DNA of 64,000 bases from Streptomyces antnestii (GTDB lineage: Bacteria; Actinomycetota; Actinomycetes; Streptomycetales; Streptomycetaceae). The DNA is taken from contig NZ_RZYA01000018.1 of the NCBI RefSeq assembly GCF_004005495.1, positions 1-64,000 on the forward strand, written 5' to 3'. The notes under the pieces are model-generated. The model saw nothing but the letters and a program-made list of their open reading frames with translations. It did no database searches and was not told the origin of the DNA. The position numbers and the translations under genes are program-made. Positions 63,896-64,000 of the stretch are shown here, piece after piece. Every line of letters starts with the position of its first letter. The stretch's first letter is position 1.

Positions 63896-63922
63896 AAAAA
63901 TGCCCCTCGCACAGGAGGGGGC
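63896..63922 (-). terminator. Intrinsic-terminator-like hairpin with U-run upstream of leuS
   Basis: On the leftward strand a GCCCCCTC/GAGGGGC hairpin (6-bp uninterrupted core plus one bulge, 6-nt loop) is directly followed by ATTTTTGTTT. U-runs are uncommon at Streptomyces terminators. It either ends a transcript entering from beyond the window or acts as an attenuator in the leuS leader. No T-box consensus or Leu-rich leader peptide is seen. Confidence 0.6.
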
Positions 63923-64000
63923 GCCGCGCCGATTCCGATCCGCGATTCGTCAGCGGTCGGGACTGATCAGCGCGGCTCGCTAAGCAGAAGGCGTACGGCA

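Noticed and set aside
61192..63966. A 924-codon plus-strand frame over leuS
   Set aside because: It is the mirror frame of a high-GC gene, with no motifs and low-complexity sequence.
63841..64000. T-box riboswitch for leuS
   Set aside because: No AGGGUGG-like T-box sequence, specifier loop or antiterminator pairing could be found.

Overview
The window is a very GC-rich stretch of actinobacterial chromosome, almost certainly from a Streptomyces. The evidence is the strong G/C bias at third codon positions, frequent GTG starts, short GGAGG-type ribosome sites, Streptomyces-style extragenic repeats, and a gene order (glyS, znuACB-zur, uppS, recO, leuA, era, ybeY, phoH, hrcA-dnaJ, lepA, rpsT, holA, comEA/comEC, leuS) typical of the conserved chromosome core of that genus. 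I found no tRNA or rRNA gene, transposase, integrase, CRISPR array or secondary-metabolite cluster.

Layout. 0.4-8.2 kb: glyS, a zinc-uptake operon (znuA-znuC-znuB-zur) with a Zur box over a near-consensus promoter, two small membrane proteins, uppS, recO and a small conserved protein. 8.6-16.4 kb: an accessory-looking catabolic or transport unit, with a FadR/GntR regulator divergent from an oligopeptide-type ABC transporter and a DHDPS/NAL-family aldolase; one transporter gene fuses permease and ATPase. 16.4-19.2 kb: a zinc-ribbon/TerB-like protein and leuA, the latter preceded by a Leu-rich leader peptide. 19.3-25.2 kb: an M4 metalloprotease with its emfourin-type inhibitor, a GH1 glycosidase with an MFS permease, and an NAD-dependent epimerase divergent from an MmyB-type regulator. 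25.4-33 kb: era, a second-type ammonium transporter plus PII, and a leftward core group (a degenerate cytidine deaminase, MmcQ/YjbR, a CNNM/CorC protein, ybeY, phoH, a PfkB kinase).

33-54 kb: an MFS transporter, purine deaminase, RNase Z, HIT and VOC proteins, rsmE, a nitronate monooxygenase, the heat-shock pair hrcA-dnaJ under a CIRCE element, an MBL-fold protein, DUF3097, hemW, a large SpoIIE-type phosphatase, an acyl-CoA synthetase, lepA, rpsT, holA. 54-64 kb: a YceI protein, comEC, comEA, a DegV protein, a coiled-coil membrane protein and leuS.

Most of the window is housekeeping: translation (glyS, leuS, lepA, rpsT, rsmE, ybeY, era, rnz), heat shock, wall lipid carrier synthesis, zinc and nitrogen supply. 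The less ordinary material is intergenic: a roughly 115-bp tandem repeat between DUF3097 and hemW, a 22-bp minisatellite that looks derived from the 3' end of the phosphatase gene beside it, a 45-49-bp repeat upstream of a nitronate monooxygenase, and dispersed extragenic repeats including a perfect 32-bp pair. Other points of note are an Amt protein with Glu replacing the first channel histidine, the protease/emfourin pair, and the fused permease-ATPase. I did not find a convincing wholly new multi-gene system; these are the best candidates for follow-up.
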